From: Hormiphora californensis
Lineage: Eukaryota; Ctenophora; Tentaculata; Cydippida; Pleurobrachiidae
Assembly (NCBI GenBank): GCA_020137815.1
Contig: CM035351.1
Location: forward strand, 1,966,909 to 2,030,908
DNA length: 64,000 nucleotides
Direction of reading: 5' to 3'
Part shown: in pieces, positions 1-10,207 of the stretch
How the letters are laid out: each line of letters begins with the position of its first letter
How positions within the stretch are numbered: the stretch's first letter is position 1
Notes under the pieces: model-generated
What the model was told of the DNA's origin: nothing
Database searches by the model: none
What the model saw: the letters and a program-made list of their open reading frames with translations, nothing else
Program-made: the position numbers and the translations under genes

Positions 1-1085
1 CGTTGGTAGTTGACCGCCTAATCCAGAACAGTAAGTGCTACACCCAGATTGGGAAGTTCCAGATGTTTCAGGGAATAGAACTAACAGCTTGACCGGTTCT
101 AAAATATTTGGTTGGTCTATGGTTGGTCAATAATCACGCACAAAATCTGAAGGCAGTAGTTTTAGCTCATAGTTTGGTGAACCCTTGACTGTAAAAATTA
201 CTATTAAAATACATTTATTACCTGTAAAAGTTATTAGTTTTGAGGCAGCCCCACAATCTGGCGTCTCTTTTTGCTGATCACAGGTCACTGTCTGCTCCTT
301 CAACCCATCATTTCCACAGTACAAGTAGAGAGAATCTCCAATGCCGACCTTACCAAGCCCAGCAGTTGGGACGTAGGATATAGGTATGTTACTCGAGCCC
401 AGCGTACAATCTGGTGATAGAGAAGAATTAAACGCATGAACTCGGTTGGCCATCAAGACAGATTCAGTAGAAACCACCCAGATGACTTACCTGTAACTTT
501 GTAGATCATAACTTCTGCTATGTTCATGATCAGGTCATTGTGGCCTTTGTCATACGTCTCCTCCATTACGTTATCAGAGAGTAAAACTGCAATTGTTTTC
601 TCGGTAGTAGCGGGACAGGAAACCGTGTAGGTATGATCACTCTCAGATTCACCATTTGAGTTGACAGAGCTGATAGTCCCACATAGTGTCTTACTTGTAG
701 CACTGATAAGAGATACCACTGTACCCAGTAGACGGTTAGATAAATGTACAACGGTAGACAATCTGGAAAATAATACCATTTAGTTTTATAGTCTTTTGAA
801 AGTAATGCAATTTTATTTTGATTATTTCATTCATGTAGGTACATACCTGTTAATGATAACCACTTTTTCAACATCTTGCGGTTCCTTCAACTCGAGCTTT
901 AGCCACTGTTCTTGGTTACTTGGGTCAGAATGGTAAAAAGTGTCAGTGTTACCATCTAGTACATTGTCGGGTTTATAGTCGCTCTTATAATACACAGTCC
1001 TTGCAGTAGCACTGGCAACATCAACTTGTTCAGCTCCACAGAGTGCTACACCAAGAATCAGGAGTACAACAAATCCTCTGATCAT
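1..1085 (-). CDS. Secreted F5/8 type C (discoidin/fucolectin-like) protein, 3' end outside window
   Basis: Minus-strand gene with exons at about 847-1085, 491-762, 222-410 and a possible 1-80. GT-AG borders keep frame: the first junction rebuilds an Arg codon, and the next two are phase 1. The start is taken at 1085 because it opens directly into a hydrophobic signal peptide (MIRGFVVLLILGVALCGAEQ); an in-frame Met lies 12 codons upstream. Exons 1-2 together make one discoidin-type domain (DNVLDGNTDTFYHSD, then W-L-K-L-E-L), the core of F5/8C lectins that bind sugars or lipids outside the cell. Exon 3 is cysteine-rich and bounded by phase-1 introns, so it looks like a shuffled extracellular module. 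Fucolectin-like binding is inferred from the family; no ligand residues were tested. Exon 4 (1-80) is open but its acceptor is weak. Confidence 0.65.
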
Positions 1086-1213
1086 CTCAACAATCCATTT
1101 AGATACTAATTGATAGATCAAAGTTGATTTAGGCGTGGTGCTAATGGTTAGGTAGGCGGTAAATATTAACCAGATCTGAGAAGATAAGTACCTACAAGTC
1201 CTACATGCAAAAC

Positions 1214-1340
1214 CACGTTTTTGTCCATAACTCAGTCATTTCTTGACTTGCAAAATCTTGGGCGTGTTGGAAAAAAAATGTGTGGAGCCAAAGATTTTGC
1301 AAATTGGTCAAGAAATGGCTGAGTTATGGGCGAAAACGTG
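1214..1340. repeat. Imperfect hairpin, arms about 45 bp
   Basis: The left arm (CACGTTTTTGTCCATAACTC...) is matched by a reverse-complement right arm ending GAGTTATGGGCGAAAACGTG, with a short A-rich loop. Looks like the remnant of a small foldback element. Its right end joins the duplicated block that starts near 1331. Confidence 0.7.
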
Positions 1341-2584
1341 CGAAATTCTCACAGATCTGTTGAACATAAATACCGCCTACCTATGTTTGGAATGTGTCTC
1401 AAAAATTTTGTTCTAAATTTGTAGCAGGAATAGAAGAAAAGTAAAACTTCAAGAAAAAAACAAAAGCAGCTTTCCTATTTCTAGAACTACGAGACATTAG
1501 CTCTCGCTATCCCTCTCTCCCTCATTGTTTCCCCTCTCCCACCCTTTCCACTGGTTCTTTGCCAAAGCATCTGCCCCTCTTAGATCAGAGAGCTCCCAAA
1601 ATCGGAGAGCTCCTACATCCCTCAATCCCTCCCTCCATCGAGAGCTCCACTGCATGTACTTCACACTGATATATCTATAAAAAGAATCCAAGAATTTCCC
1701 AAGTGTTAAATACACAGTCCCCCTTATTGGTTCCAATTATTGGGCCACTGCACATTAGTACAGGATGATATCTCAGTACTCAGTAGTTATTGTGACTGAT
1801 CAATATATAATCAATAGTCACTGATCAGTCATACCAGTTACTACTGATAAGCCTCCCTGTGCCAAGCTGGGCCGCATGTTTGATAACTTTTAAATGTACA
1901 AAAAGACCACTCGAATACTTCAAATGTTTAGTTGGAGTGGTCTTTTTGGTCGCCAAGAATGGGTTTTTAGGTCCTTTAAGTCATTACGATATCACATGTC
2001 CTAGCTCTTTAATCTTTTCGCAAAATGGTCATTTTTGGCCAAGTTTGGTCAATTTTCGGTAAAAATTGAGATTCCTCGAGGTGGACCTGAAAAAACGTGC
2101 GAAATTCTCACAGATCTGGTTAACATTTACCGCGTACCTAATGGTTATGTGTGGAATGTGTCTCAAAAATTTTGTTCTAAAATTGTAGCAGAAATAGAAG
2201 AAAAGTAAAACTTCAAGAAAAAAAAATAACCAAAGCAGCTTCCTATTTCTAGAACTACGAGACATTAGCTCTCGTTATCCCTCTCTCTCTCATTGTTTTC
2301 CCTCTCCCTCCCTTTCCACTGGTTCTTTGCCAAAGCATCTGCCCCTCTTAGATCAGAAAGCTCCCAAAATCGGAGAGCTCCTCCCTCCCTCCCTCCCTCC
2401 CTCCCTCCCTCCCTCCCTCCCTGCCTCCCTCCCTCCCTCCCTCCCTCCCTCCCTGCCTCCCTCCCTCCCTCCCTCCCTCCCTCCCTCCCTCCCTCCCTCC
2501 CTCCCTCCCTCCCTCCCTCCCTCCCTCCCTCCCTCCCTCCCTCCCTCCACCGAGAGCTCCTCTGCATGTACTTCACACTGATAT
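1331..2584. repeat. Direct duplication, two copies (1331-1672 and 2092-2584)
   Basis: Both copies run from AAAACGTGCGAAATTCTCAC through a C/T-rich stretch to CTTCACACTGATAT with only scattered differences. Copy 2 is longer because its short CCCT run has grown to about 160 bp. The spacer 1673-2091 holds nothing I can identify as a gene. Confidence 0.85.
2390..2548. repeat. (CCCT)n microsatellite
   Basis: Near-perfect CCCT tetranucleotide array with two GCCT variants, inside the second copy of the direct duplication. The long Gly/Arg/Glu or Pro/Ser reading frames across it are repeat artefacts. Confidence 0.95.
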
Positions 2585-3005
2585 CGCAAATTTGGGGGGG
2601 GGGGGGGGCTGCCGCTAAAATCTCAGCTACCCTATTTTCGGCCGATGAGATTTTTGGGAAAATTTGCTCAATTACGTTTAAGATTTTTGAGATTGGCACA
2701 ATTTTGGCTGCCAATACTCAGTCTTTCGACATATTTTTTAAATTAAAACCGAATCATAATATCAATTTAGTAATTTAGATAAATTTCATGTTTTAGCTTC
2801 ACATTAACTTTTGGACTAGAACAAAAGGAAAATTTCTATCCAGAATTCCGATTTTTGGTAAAAAACACAAGGATTGTTTCTATTCCGGACATTTTTCTAT
2901 TCTATGAGATCTTTGAGAAAAATTTGCGGCTTTTTCCCAAAAAGATTCTCTCTGACTAAGATTCTCTCTGACTAAGATTCTCTCATCTCCTCTTGTCAGC
3001 ATGTC

Positions 3006-3182
<177 letters not shown>

Positions 3183-3899
3183 CACATGTACAGTATAATA
3201 CACTCACCACAGTTGTAAGTGGCTAGTAGAGGTGTGGGACTTATCAGGTGGCCCAGTGTGTAGTATGTACTGAACGTTATACAGGGCTTCAAGATTTGTA
3301 CCTGCAGTATTATTATACTGTAGAGTGTAGTATACTGCAGTCCCTGCAGATCAAGCGCTGTAGAACGTGCAGCTGTACAGTATACATGTATACTCTGAAC
3401 AGCTAGTAGTATATTTCCAAAATGTGAAGCTACTATTCACTATATATCGGTATGTTATCTACTCATGACTATTCCTTTGAGAGTTGACATTCATTGTGTG
3501 TCATTGTTATTCACATATTAGATCATTGAAATATAATGATATGTTCAAGACCCCCCAAAACACGCAAAGAAACAAATGATATTATATACTGAATTTACAC
3601 TACGTCACCCTCTGATTACACTATATATTGCTAGCAGTACTTTCAGTATCAACACCAAGCACTTCACTGCACCACATGCACTCTGTCAACCCCAATTAAC
3701 AACGAAATACTGAATACACTCTGCAGAATGCGGAATGCTCCTTGTCATCCATTTTTACAACTAGCGCACCCAAAAAAGACTAAAAAGCTACCATTTATCG
3801 AAAAATTAAGTGTTCAGTTTCGAGAAACACCCTTCCCAGTGACATATTTATATACGTCCGAACCATTTATCTTGACCCCCCCACCCAGTTTAATGTTTA

Positions 3900-6800
3900 T
3901 TAAGTTATTGAATTTCTTCTCCGTAAAGTTTGCACTTTCATAGTAATGATTCCTGAACCAAACGCAGTTTCTTGGATCTCGTCTCTGGTAGGCATCATAG
4001 CAATGCAACTGGAACATCTCATCCTCATCTCAATGCAATTCGATGTGTTATCGGCAACTTTACATTCCTCCTCTGTCTTTTTTACTGGTATTATATCACT
4101 GACAATGTTTTTCCGGTGACAACTATCTACAGTTATATCATCAACTGGATCGGGCAAGACTGGTACACCACGAAACATTGCACGGATTGATGACCAATAA
4201 TTCAAAGCAGCCATCATTTTTTCTATGACAGGTCTAAGCACATCAAACAATTTAGTCAGTATATCATTGTACAAAAGTGGGTTTAGTACAGAGTTGAGAG
4301 GGAGGATGTTTAGTGAGAATACCTGGTACCACGGTGACATATCGACAACCTCAGCCGTATGGAGGGCACAACAAATCAAGAAGGGTAGCCAACAACAAAA
4401 ATCCGTTACACACAACCACGTGACTTTGCGACCCAGTTGACTATTTGTGTGCCGGTTTGTCCCTGGAACTCCCGCCTTATTTGACAAGACCACAATTAAG
4501 ATATGACACACCGCAACAGACACAAAGCAGAGGAAATGAAGGCTGATGTAGAACCAGACAAAGACAACCTGGGGATCATTGGGGAGGACAAAAAACTTAA
4601 AAGTACAGACTGGATCGTTACCGTAGAATGACACCTTTTTTCCTGAAACAGTCCCATAATCCGCGGAAAACATTTCTGCTACCATTCCCTGAATTGTATT
4701 CCAGGAAATGCCGGCCTTTCTTCGAGAACGTTCAGAGTACCTTACCCCGTAGTAGCCATAGACAATCTGCAAAAACCGTGCCTTGTCCACCGTACCAAGG
4801 AAAAGTGATATATCCTTAGGAAATACAAGTCCATTGACAAACCAATCTTCCAAAGAATCTAGTAGAGGCACTAATGCAAATGCGAGAGCAATAAGCATAA
4901 TGGACACTAGGCATAGGATAACTTTAAGCCGAAGCTCCTTCGAGACATCATCAGACTGTCTGTAACGAAGAGCTTGTCTCGTCCCATAAAGCCGGTAAGC
5001 GCTTATACCCGCCATGGCTAAGGAGGAAACTGTCGATCCGACTGTGTTCAGTACACCTATGATGTTACAAGTTCTCCCACTAATCCATTCCAATTGCTTA
5101 ACACAGAAATCAGTGCTTTTAATGATATGCACAGTTGTTAAGGTGAGGAGATAGCAAGGAGTTAAGAGATCTCCAAAGGAGATTGCAAGCACGAACACAT
5201 GGTTTACGAAGGCTCCACTTTTCTCCGGGAGTTTCTGGAGTGATGTCTTCACGAAGGCTGTAAGTCCTATAGAAATTCCAAGAACTCCCATAATAGATGC
5301 GATCACTATCGTGCTATAGTTTTCAACTGCCCTCCTCCTGCAGCTACTATTGCACTCATCAGAAAAGTCCTTACAATCTGCTGTACCATCGCATTTCTGG
5401 CTCAGAGGTAAGAATGAGGAATTATCAACACACTGAAAATTGTTGGCACACCCGGCATCCTCATCAGACTTGTCCCCACAGTCGTCAACCAAATCACACA
5501 CTCTTTCAAAGAGAATACATTTTCTATTTTTGCACACGAACACGTTATTATGAAATGCAGCTTTTTGCCAGAAAACTGAAGTCACAACACTTAACTCCGT
5601 GTTAAGTGAGTAAACTGCAATCGGGAGATTGTGGCAGGAATTATGTAGTACCGGTCTGTTCAAAGGGCATGTAGCATTTTTACATAGTCCAGTACAGCTG
5701 TAAAAGACATACGCCTCACCGTAGAGGTATCTACAATCTTGTTTCCGGTCCAACGTGACAAGGGCTGTTGTGAGATTTTTACCGAAGAATTGGTGAAATG
5801 AATGGTTGAATTTTCGAAGTGAACACTGCTCCTTCATATGAAGGAGCAACGACGATAGACCTTTGTTGCATACATTTCCAACCAAATATTCATTTCCAAA
5901 TAGTTGAGTGGACGAAGGTCGGACTAGAGCTTTATTTACATTTACCCTTCTTCTTGCGCTCTGACAAACCCCCTCGTCGCACGTATGGGCCGAAGAACAC
6001 ATGGTGGAAGTTTCTAGGAACTCTGAATGGTTGCCATAGCACACGAACACGTTAGAACACGGTGCCGTATGCACCTTAATCCTCAGAGTGGTACCATTGC
6101 CACACATTTTCCAATTATTTTTCTCATCCATTCCGCTCTTACAATCTACAACTCCATCTTGGATCCAATCCACCGGAACTTCCCGGAATTTCCCAAACCG
6201 TCTCTGACAAGTGATAGTGGCAACTTTGCCAGACCCACACCATATTTGACCCTCATCCATGCCACCTGCACAATCTTCCGTACCATCACAAAGCTTATGC
6301 TTATGAATAAAGCAATGCCGTCCAACCCTGACACATTTCAGCTCTATTCCATCATCACATAATTGTGGAGATTTATTACCATCACAGATCACATAGATGG
6401 AAATCGTGCTGGGATAACCGTTCACCAGACAGCTACCTCCTATCTTGGCCGGATCGGTGCAGTTTGTTTGGTCCATTCCAGATTTTGTGCAGTAGGTAGA
6501 CCTTTGAGGAGTGAAAAAGTTTTCATTTCGACCATTGACTGTTATGAAACATCTTGAACTGTTATACAAGGGAAAATAGCTGCCGTATACAGGCAACGAT
6601 GTTGCTTGACAAAGTGGTGCATCTTGATCCCAAGGAAGGTCGGTCCCTTCTTTCGGCATTCCTTGGAATGGCATGAAAACCAGATCGTTAGAAATAGTTC
6701 CGTAGACGACTCCCCCGCCACAATCCCTCTCCTCGACACATGTCAAACTGGGATCCGGTGTGGTAGCATTGCCTATCCAGATATCATCACATATCCCATC

Positions 6801-7352
6801 GCAAACACCTCCCAATTTCAAAGTGACCTCGACAATACTTCCATTTTGTAGAGTGATATGATAAAGCATTGTGTCCACAGTTTCATCGCTACACGCCTGG
6901 AAGTCCTTCTGGAAAAAGTTACACTTACCTTTAAACTGATTGAAACAGACAACTCCACAAACGGGCGGCTGATCGAACATTTCAACGAGACGCATGTCAT
7001 TGAAATTGTGAATCCCTAATTTTCCGCATGCCTGATAGAAGGCCTTATCATTTGGACAGCGCATAGAAAAATTATTTGTGAATATACGTGTCAAACCGTT
7101 AAAGACTCCCCGTTTTGTGTAGGTCACATTGGGTGCGGTTACACATTGAAAAACGCTTTTACGCATTGTCCAGTATCGCTCCTCATTACAGATGCGGGCT
7201 AGAAACCCATTATCGAGAGCGATAGGACAAAGCTTTCCGTCTTCATAATTATCAGTTGGCGATACTCCAGATGAACCAGTAGGGCCACTGTTGCCTGGGA
7301 AAGGAGTGACTGCAGTTGGAAGAAGCACTAGTCCAATCAGTGTAAGGAACAT
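3900..7352 (-). CDS. Large LDLa-repeat rhodopsin-family GPCR, intronless
   Basis: A single uninterrupted 1150-residue frame. It begins with a signal peptide (MFLTLIGLVLLPTAVTPF), followed by a long Cys-rich ectodomain. LDL-receptor class A-like repeats lie at about residues 331-371, 379-416, 606-634 and 640-667 (for example CDGTEDCAGGMDE, DDCGDKSDED). A seven-transmembrane domain spans roughly 675-1065. TM7 carries the class A motif NPLLY within NSVLNPLLYND near residue 1025, and the cytoplasmic tail ends RRRNSIT. The layout resembles LDLa-bearing glycoprotein/relaxin-type receptors such as snail GRL101, but I see no leucine-rich repeats, so it is not a standard LGR. Ligand unknown. Four bases before the ATG there is a splice acceptor-like ...TTTCTATAG. 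Absence of introns over 3.4 kb contrasts with the neighbouring myosin gene and could mean retroposition. Confidence 0.85.
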   Translation of the reverse strand: MFLTLIGLVLLPTAVTPFPGNSGPTGSSGVSPTDNYEDGKLCPIALDNGFLARICNEERYWTMRKSVFQCVTAPNVTYTKRGVFNGLTRIFTNNFSMRCPNDKAFYQACGKLGIHNFNDMRLVEMFDQPPVCGVVCFNQFKGKCNFFQKDFQACSDETVDTMLYHITLQNGSIVEVTLKLGGVCDGICDDIWIGNATTPDPSLTCVEERDCGGGVVYGTISNDLVFMPFQGMPKEGTDLPWDQDAPLCQATSLPVYGSYFPLYNSSRCFITVNGRNENFFTPQRSTYCTKSGMDQTNCTDPAKIGGSCLVNGYPSTISIYVICDGNKSPQLCDDGIELKCVRVGRHCFIHKHKLCDGTEDCAGGMDEGQIWCGSGKVATITCQRRFGKFREVPVDWIQDGVVDCKSGMDEKNNWKMCGNGTTLRIKVHTAPCSNVFVCYGNHSEFLETSTMCSSAHTCDEGVCQSARRRVNVNKALVRPSSTQLFGNEYLVGNVCNKGLSSLLLHMKEQCSLRKFNHSFHQFFGKNLTTALVTLDRKQDCRYLYGEAYVFYSCTGLCKNATCPLNRPVLHNSCHNLPIAVYSLNTELSVVTSVFWQKAAFHNNVFVCKNRKCILFERVCDLVDDCGDKSDEDAGCANNFQCVDNSSFLPLSQKCDGTADCKDFSDECNSSCRRRAVENYSTIVIASIMGVLGISIGLTAFVKTSLQKLPEKSGAFVNHVFVLAISFGDLLTPCYLLTLTTVHIIKSTDFCVKQLEWISGRTCNIIGVLNTVGSTVSSLAMAGISAYRLYGTRQALRYRQSDDVSKELRLKVILCLVSIMLIALAFALVPLLDSLEDWFVNGLVFPKDISLFLGTVDKARFLQIVYGYYGVRYSERSRRKAGISWNTIQGMVAEMFSADYGTVSGKKVSFYGNDPVCTFKFFVLPNDPQVVFVWFYISLHFLCFVSVAVCHILIVVLSNKAGVPGTNRHTNSQLGRKVTWLCVTDFCCWLPFLICCALHTAEVVDMSPWYQVFSLNILPLNSVLNPLLYNDILTKLFDVLRPVIEKMMAALNYWSSIRAMFRGVPVLPDPVDDITVDSCHRKNIVSDIIPVKKTEEECKVADNTSNCIEMRMRCSSCIAMMPTRDEIQETAFGSGIITMKVQTLRRRNSIT

Positions 7353-7390
7353 GTTCCTATAGAAATACAGCTGTTATGAGTGTCCCCAAT

Positions 7391-7480
7391 TTACCGGAAC
7401 CCCAATTTGATCCCGTTACACCGGGTACATGTATTTATCAGGCAAAACCCTTTCCCCAAGCACCCGGTAAATCGGGGTCC
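7391..7480. repeat. Short inverted repeat of a dispersed 'CCCGATTTACCGGG' family
   Basis: CCCCAATTTACCGG at the left is reverse-matched by CCGGTAAATCGGGG at the right. Related sequence recurs at about 34,640-34,725 (degraded) and 61,425-61,478. The rest of 7,353-7,898 shows nothing I can identify. Confidence 0.6.
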
Positions 7481-7898
7481 GAATAAATAAACAGTGGTCA
7501 AGAGGTGCGAGAACAAAGGAGTCTCTACATAGGGATAGTCTCAACTCACTAAAAATTCAGAATAGTTCAAAAATATATGAGGAATATAATATCACATTAG
7601 TGCATAAAGTTGAGGTAATACAAATAATGTAGCGCTTGACTATTCTTGAGTCTCTAGTGCATAAAGTTGTAAGAATAAATTGAATTTAAAAAGAATACAG
7701 GACTGTGCGATGCTTTTATTAAAAATCACACTGGTTTTTACAACAAAGAGATGCTCAGTCCTGTATTTTTCACGTCGTCCGTAATAGAACACGTTACAAT
7801 AGAACACACACCTCGCACGTTACAGCATGGCGCCGCTACTAGCGCTCGAATGGATTTAACTTCTTAGTTAATCTGATCGAAACTAAAAGTTCAGCTCA

Positions 7899-8049
7899 AT
7901 GAGGCCCCTTGGAAATGTTCAAGTCATGCACAATCAAGGACGCCCACCAATCATAGCTCAGAACGCTTGAAGCACTCTGTGCGTTCTGAGCTGTGATTGG
8001 TGGGCTTGACTTGATTGTGCGCAACATGAACATTTCCGAGGGGCCTCAT
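7899..8049. mobile_element. MITE-like hairpin, arms about 68 bp
   Basis: Left arm from ATGAGGCCCCTTGGAAATG, right arm ending CATTTCCGAGGGGCCTCAT, separated by a loop of about 12 bp around TGAAGCACTCTG. Arms are near-identical reverse complements with a few mismatches. No clear target-site duplication, so the class is unknown. Confidence 0.75.
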
Positions 8050-8308
8050 AGTATGGTGACTAACGGAACGTGAGAAGTTCCCATGCATAGCTTAGTATCA
8101 CATAACATTGTAATTAGGCGTTGGTGACGACGATCAGATCACATTGCACGTCGTCGCTTATCAGTGAATGTGATCGGTTGGAGTATTCCTTGGCAGGGCC
8201 GGAAACACAGCATTATGAAACATAATGCAATAATAATTCTTGTTCTAATCGACTAAGCTAATCCTGAGCTTTCGAAAATGCACCCTATTGATTAGATCGG
8301 ATGAAAAA

Positions 8309-8935
8309 ACTTCGTCGCGACATTTCCAAAACCCATTGGGTGTGCCTCAAGTAAGGGCTTTTTGACAACCCACCCGGCTTCGCCAGGCGGTTCTTTTCGC
8401 CCCTTTCAACGGCAATAACACGGTTGCCATGGCAACTGAATCGGTAACTGTGGGGACTGGCATGTTAAAAGTCATTCGAAAATATTAACAAACTTCATAA
8501 AGTGTGAATGACAGCTTTACAGCTTTGGTCACATTGAAGTGTTTTATGAAGGAGCACTGTCGCTTAGATACCGCTTAACGAACGACTTCGACGCGACATC
8601 TCCAAATTATAATAGAGACTAGCGCACCCATTGGGTGCGCCTCAAGTAATGTAATTTTGATAACCCACCCGGCTTCGCCGGGTGGTTCTTTTCGCCCCTT
8701 TCAACGTCAATAACACGGTTGCCATGGCAACTGAATTGGTAACTATGGGGAATGGCATGTTAAAATTCATTCGAAAATATTAACAAACTTCCACTGGAAG
8801 TTCCAAAAGTGTGAGCAACAGCTTTACAGCTTTGGGCACATAAAGTGTTTTATGAAGGAGCAGACTGTCGCTTAGATACCGCCTAACGAACGGCCATCAC
8901 TTCGACGTTCATCTCCAAATTATAATAGAGATATT
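8309..8935. repeat. Tandem repeat of about 0.3 kb units (two full, one partial)
   Basis: Units at 8309-8579, 8580-8892 and a fragment 8893-8935. Each contains CCCATTGGGTG, ACCCACCCGGCTTCGCC, ACACGGTTGCCATGGCAACTG and TTTATGAAGGAGCA. The motif TTATGAAGGAGC...GTCGCTTAGATACCGC recurs in reverse complement at about 57,485-57,580, so the family is dispersed. No coding potential. Confidence 0.8.
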
Positions 8936-8983
8936 TCTCTCTCTCCCTCCCTCTCTCTCTCTCCCTCTCTCTCTCTCCCTCCC

Positions 8984-9053
<70 letters not shown>

Positions 9054-9062
9054 TATCTCTCC
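8936..9062. repeat. (CT)n tract before myosin exon
   Basis: CT-rich array ending about 20 bases before the first visible myosin acceptor (CCCTCAG at 9084). It acts in effect as a very long polypyrimidine tract. Confidence 0.9.
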
Positions 9063-9084
9063 CATCATCTCTTCTCTCCCTCAG

Positions 9085-10137
9085 TTGATATCAACTTTAC
9101 CACTTTCCTCGGATGCGGATCCCGCTCAATTACTCCGGAATGCTACGGAAGACTTGGCCATGTCACTTTACGAGCTGGTGTTCACCGCTGTAAACTCTCT
9201 TATTAACAGGTGGGTCGTGGGATAATTAATTGGATAATTATTTAAATCATTAATGAAATTTTGGGTAATCCCTTAGTTATTTGTTTATTCATTGATTCAG
9301 TTTTAAAATTATGATAATTCTCTCTCCTGCAATCTTAAATGTGAGTGGACAAATTCCCTAACTCAACCCATCTCCCTTATTTCCAGAGCACTAGCAGGGC
9401 CCGGCAGATCGCCCTACTCTCTCGTCCTGGTGGATATGCCCGGGTTCCAGAGTCCCGCCCGGCCCGCCTCTCTCCAGCACCTCCTGATGAACTATGCAGC
9501 AGAGAGATTACAGGGTTTCTTTCAAAATGAGACATTTACTAAAGTTCTGGACTTGTTTGAACAGGTATGTTACTACAAATAGTAATGACAAGGGGGATAG
9601 TTGTGTATTTAAATTGACAGCATGAAGACATTTCAACGGAGAAGGGAGAGAATTGGAAGATATTAATTAGTCCATAGGGGGGGGGGGGGCTAAGCAACTT
9701 ATACTGTTCTCTTCAGTTTGCTATAGAGGGGGGGGGGTAAGCAATTTCAGCTTGATTTTAAAGAGGGCTTGCTTAGTAACTTTAAGTTCTTTATTATAAA
9801 TAAAGGGGGCTAAGCAACTTCAGCTTGCTATTAGGGGGGCAAGAAGGACCCAGCTGACATTTTGTGTCTGTTGATTGGCTAACAGTTTAGTGTGTTTATT
9901 ATTAGGGAGAGAGAGACAATATCATGGTTCTAGAGAGAGATGGAGAGGAAAAGAGACATTAATATGGGAGATCGTTTCTCTCTTTTTGAAGAGCATTATT
10001 AGTTTGGGCTTTATTGAGAAATCCCATTAACAGTAATAATATGCCACATGAGATTCATGTTTCATATTTACACACTGAGAAGGAAAGATAGAAAGAAAGA
10101 TAGAGAGAGCGAGGAAGTGAGAGAGAGAGAGAGAGAG

Positions 10138-10207
<70 letters not shown>

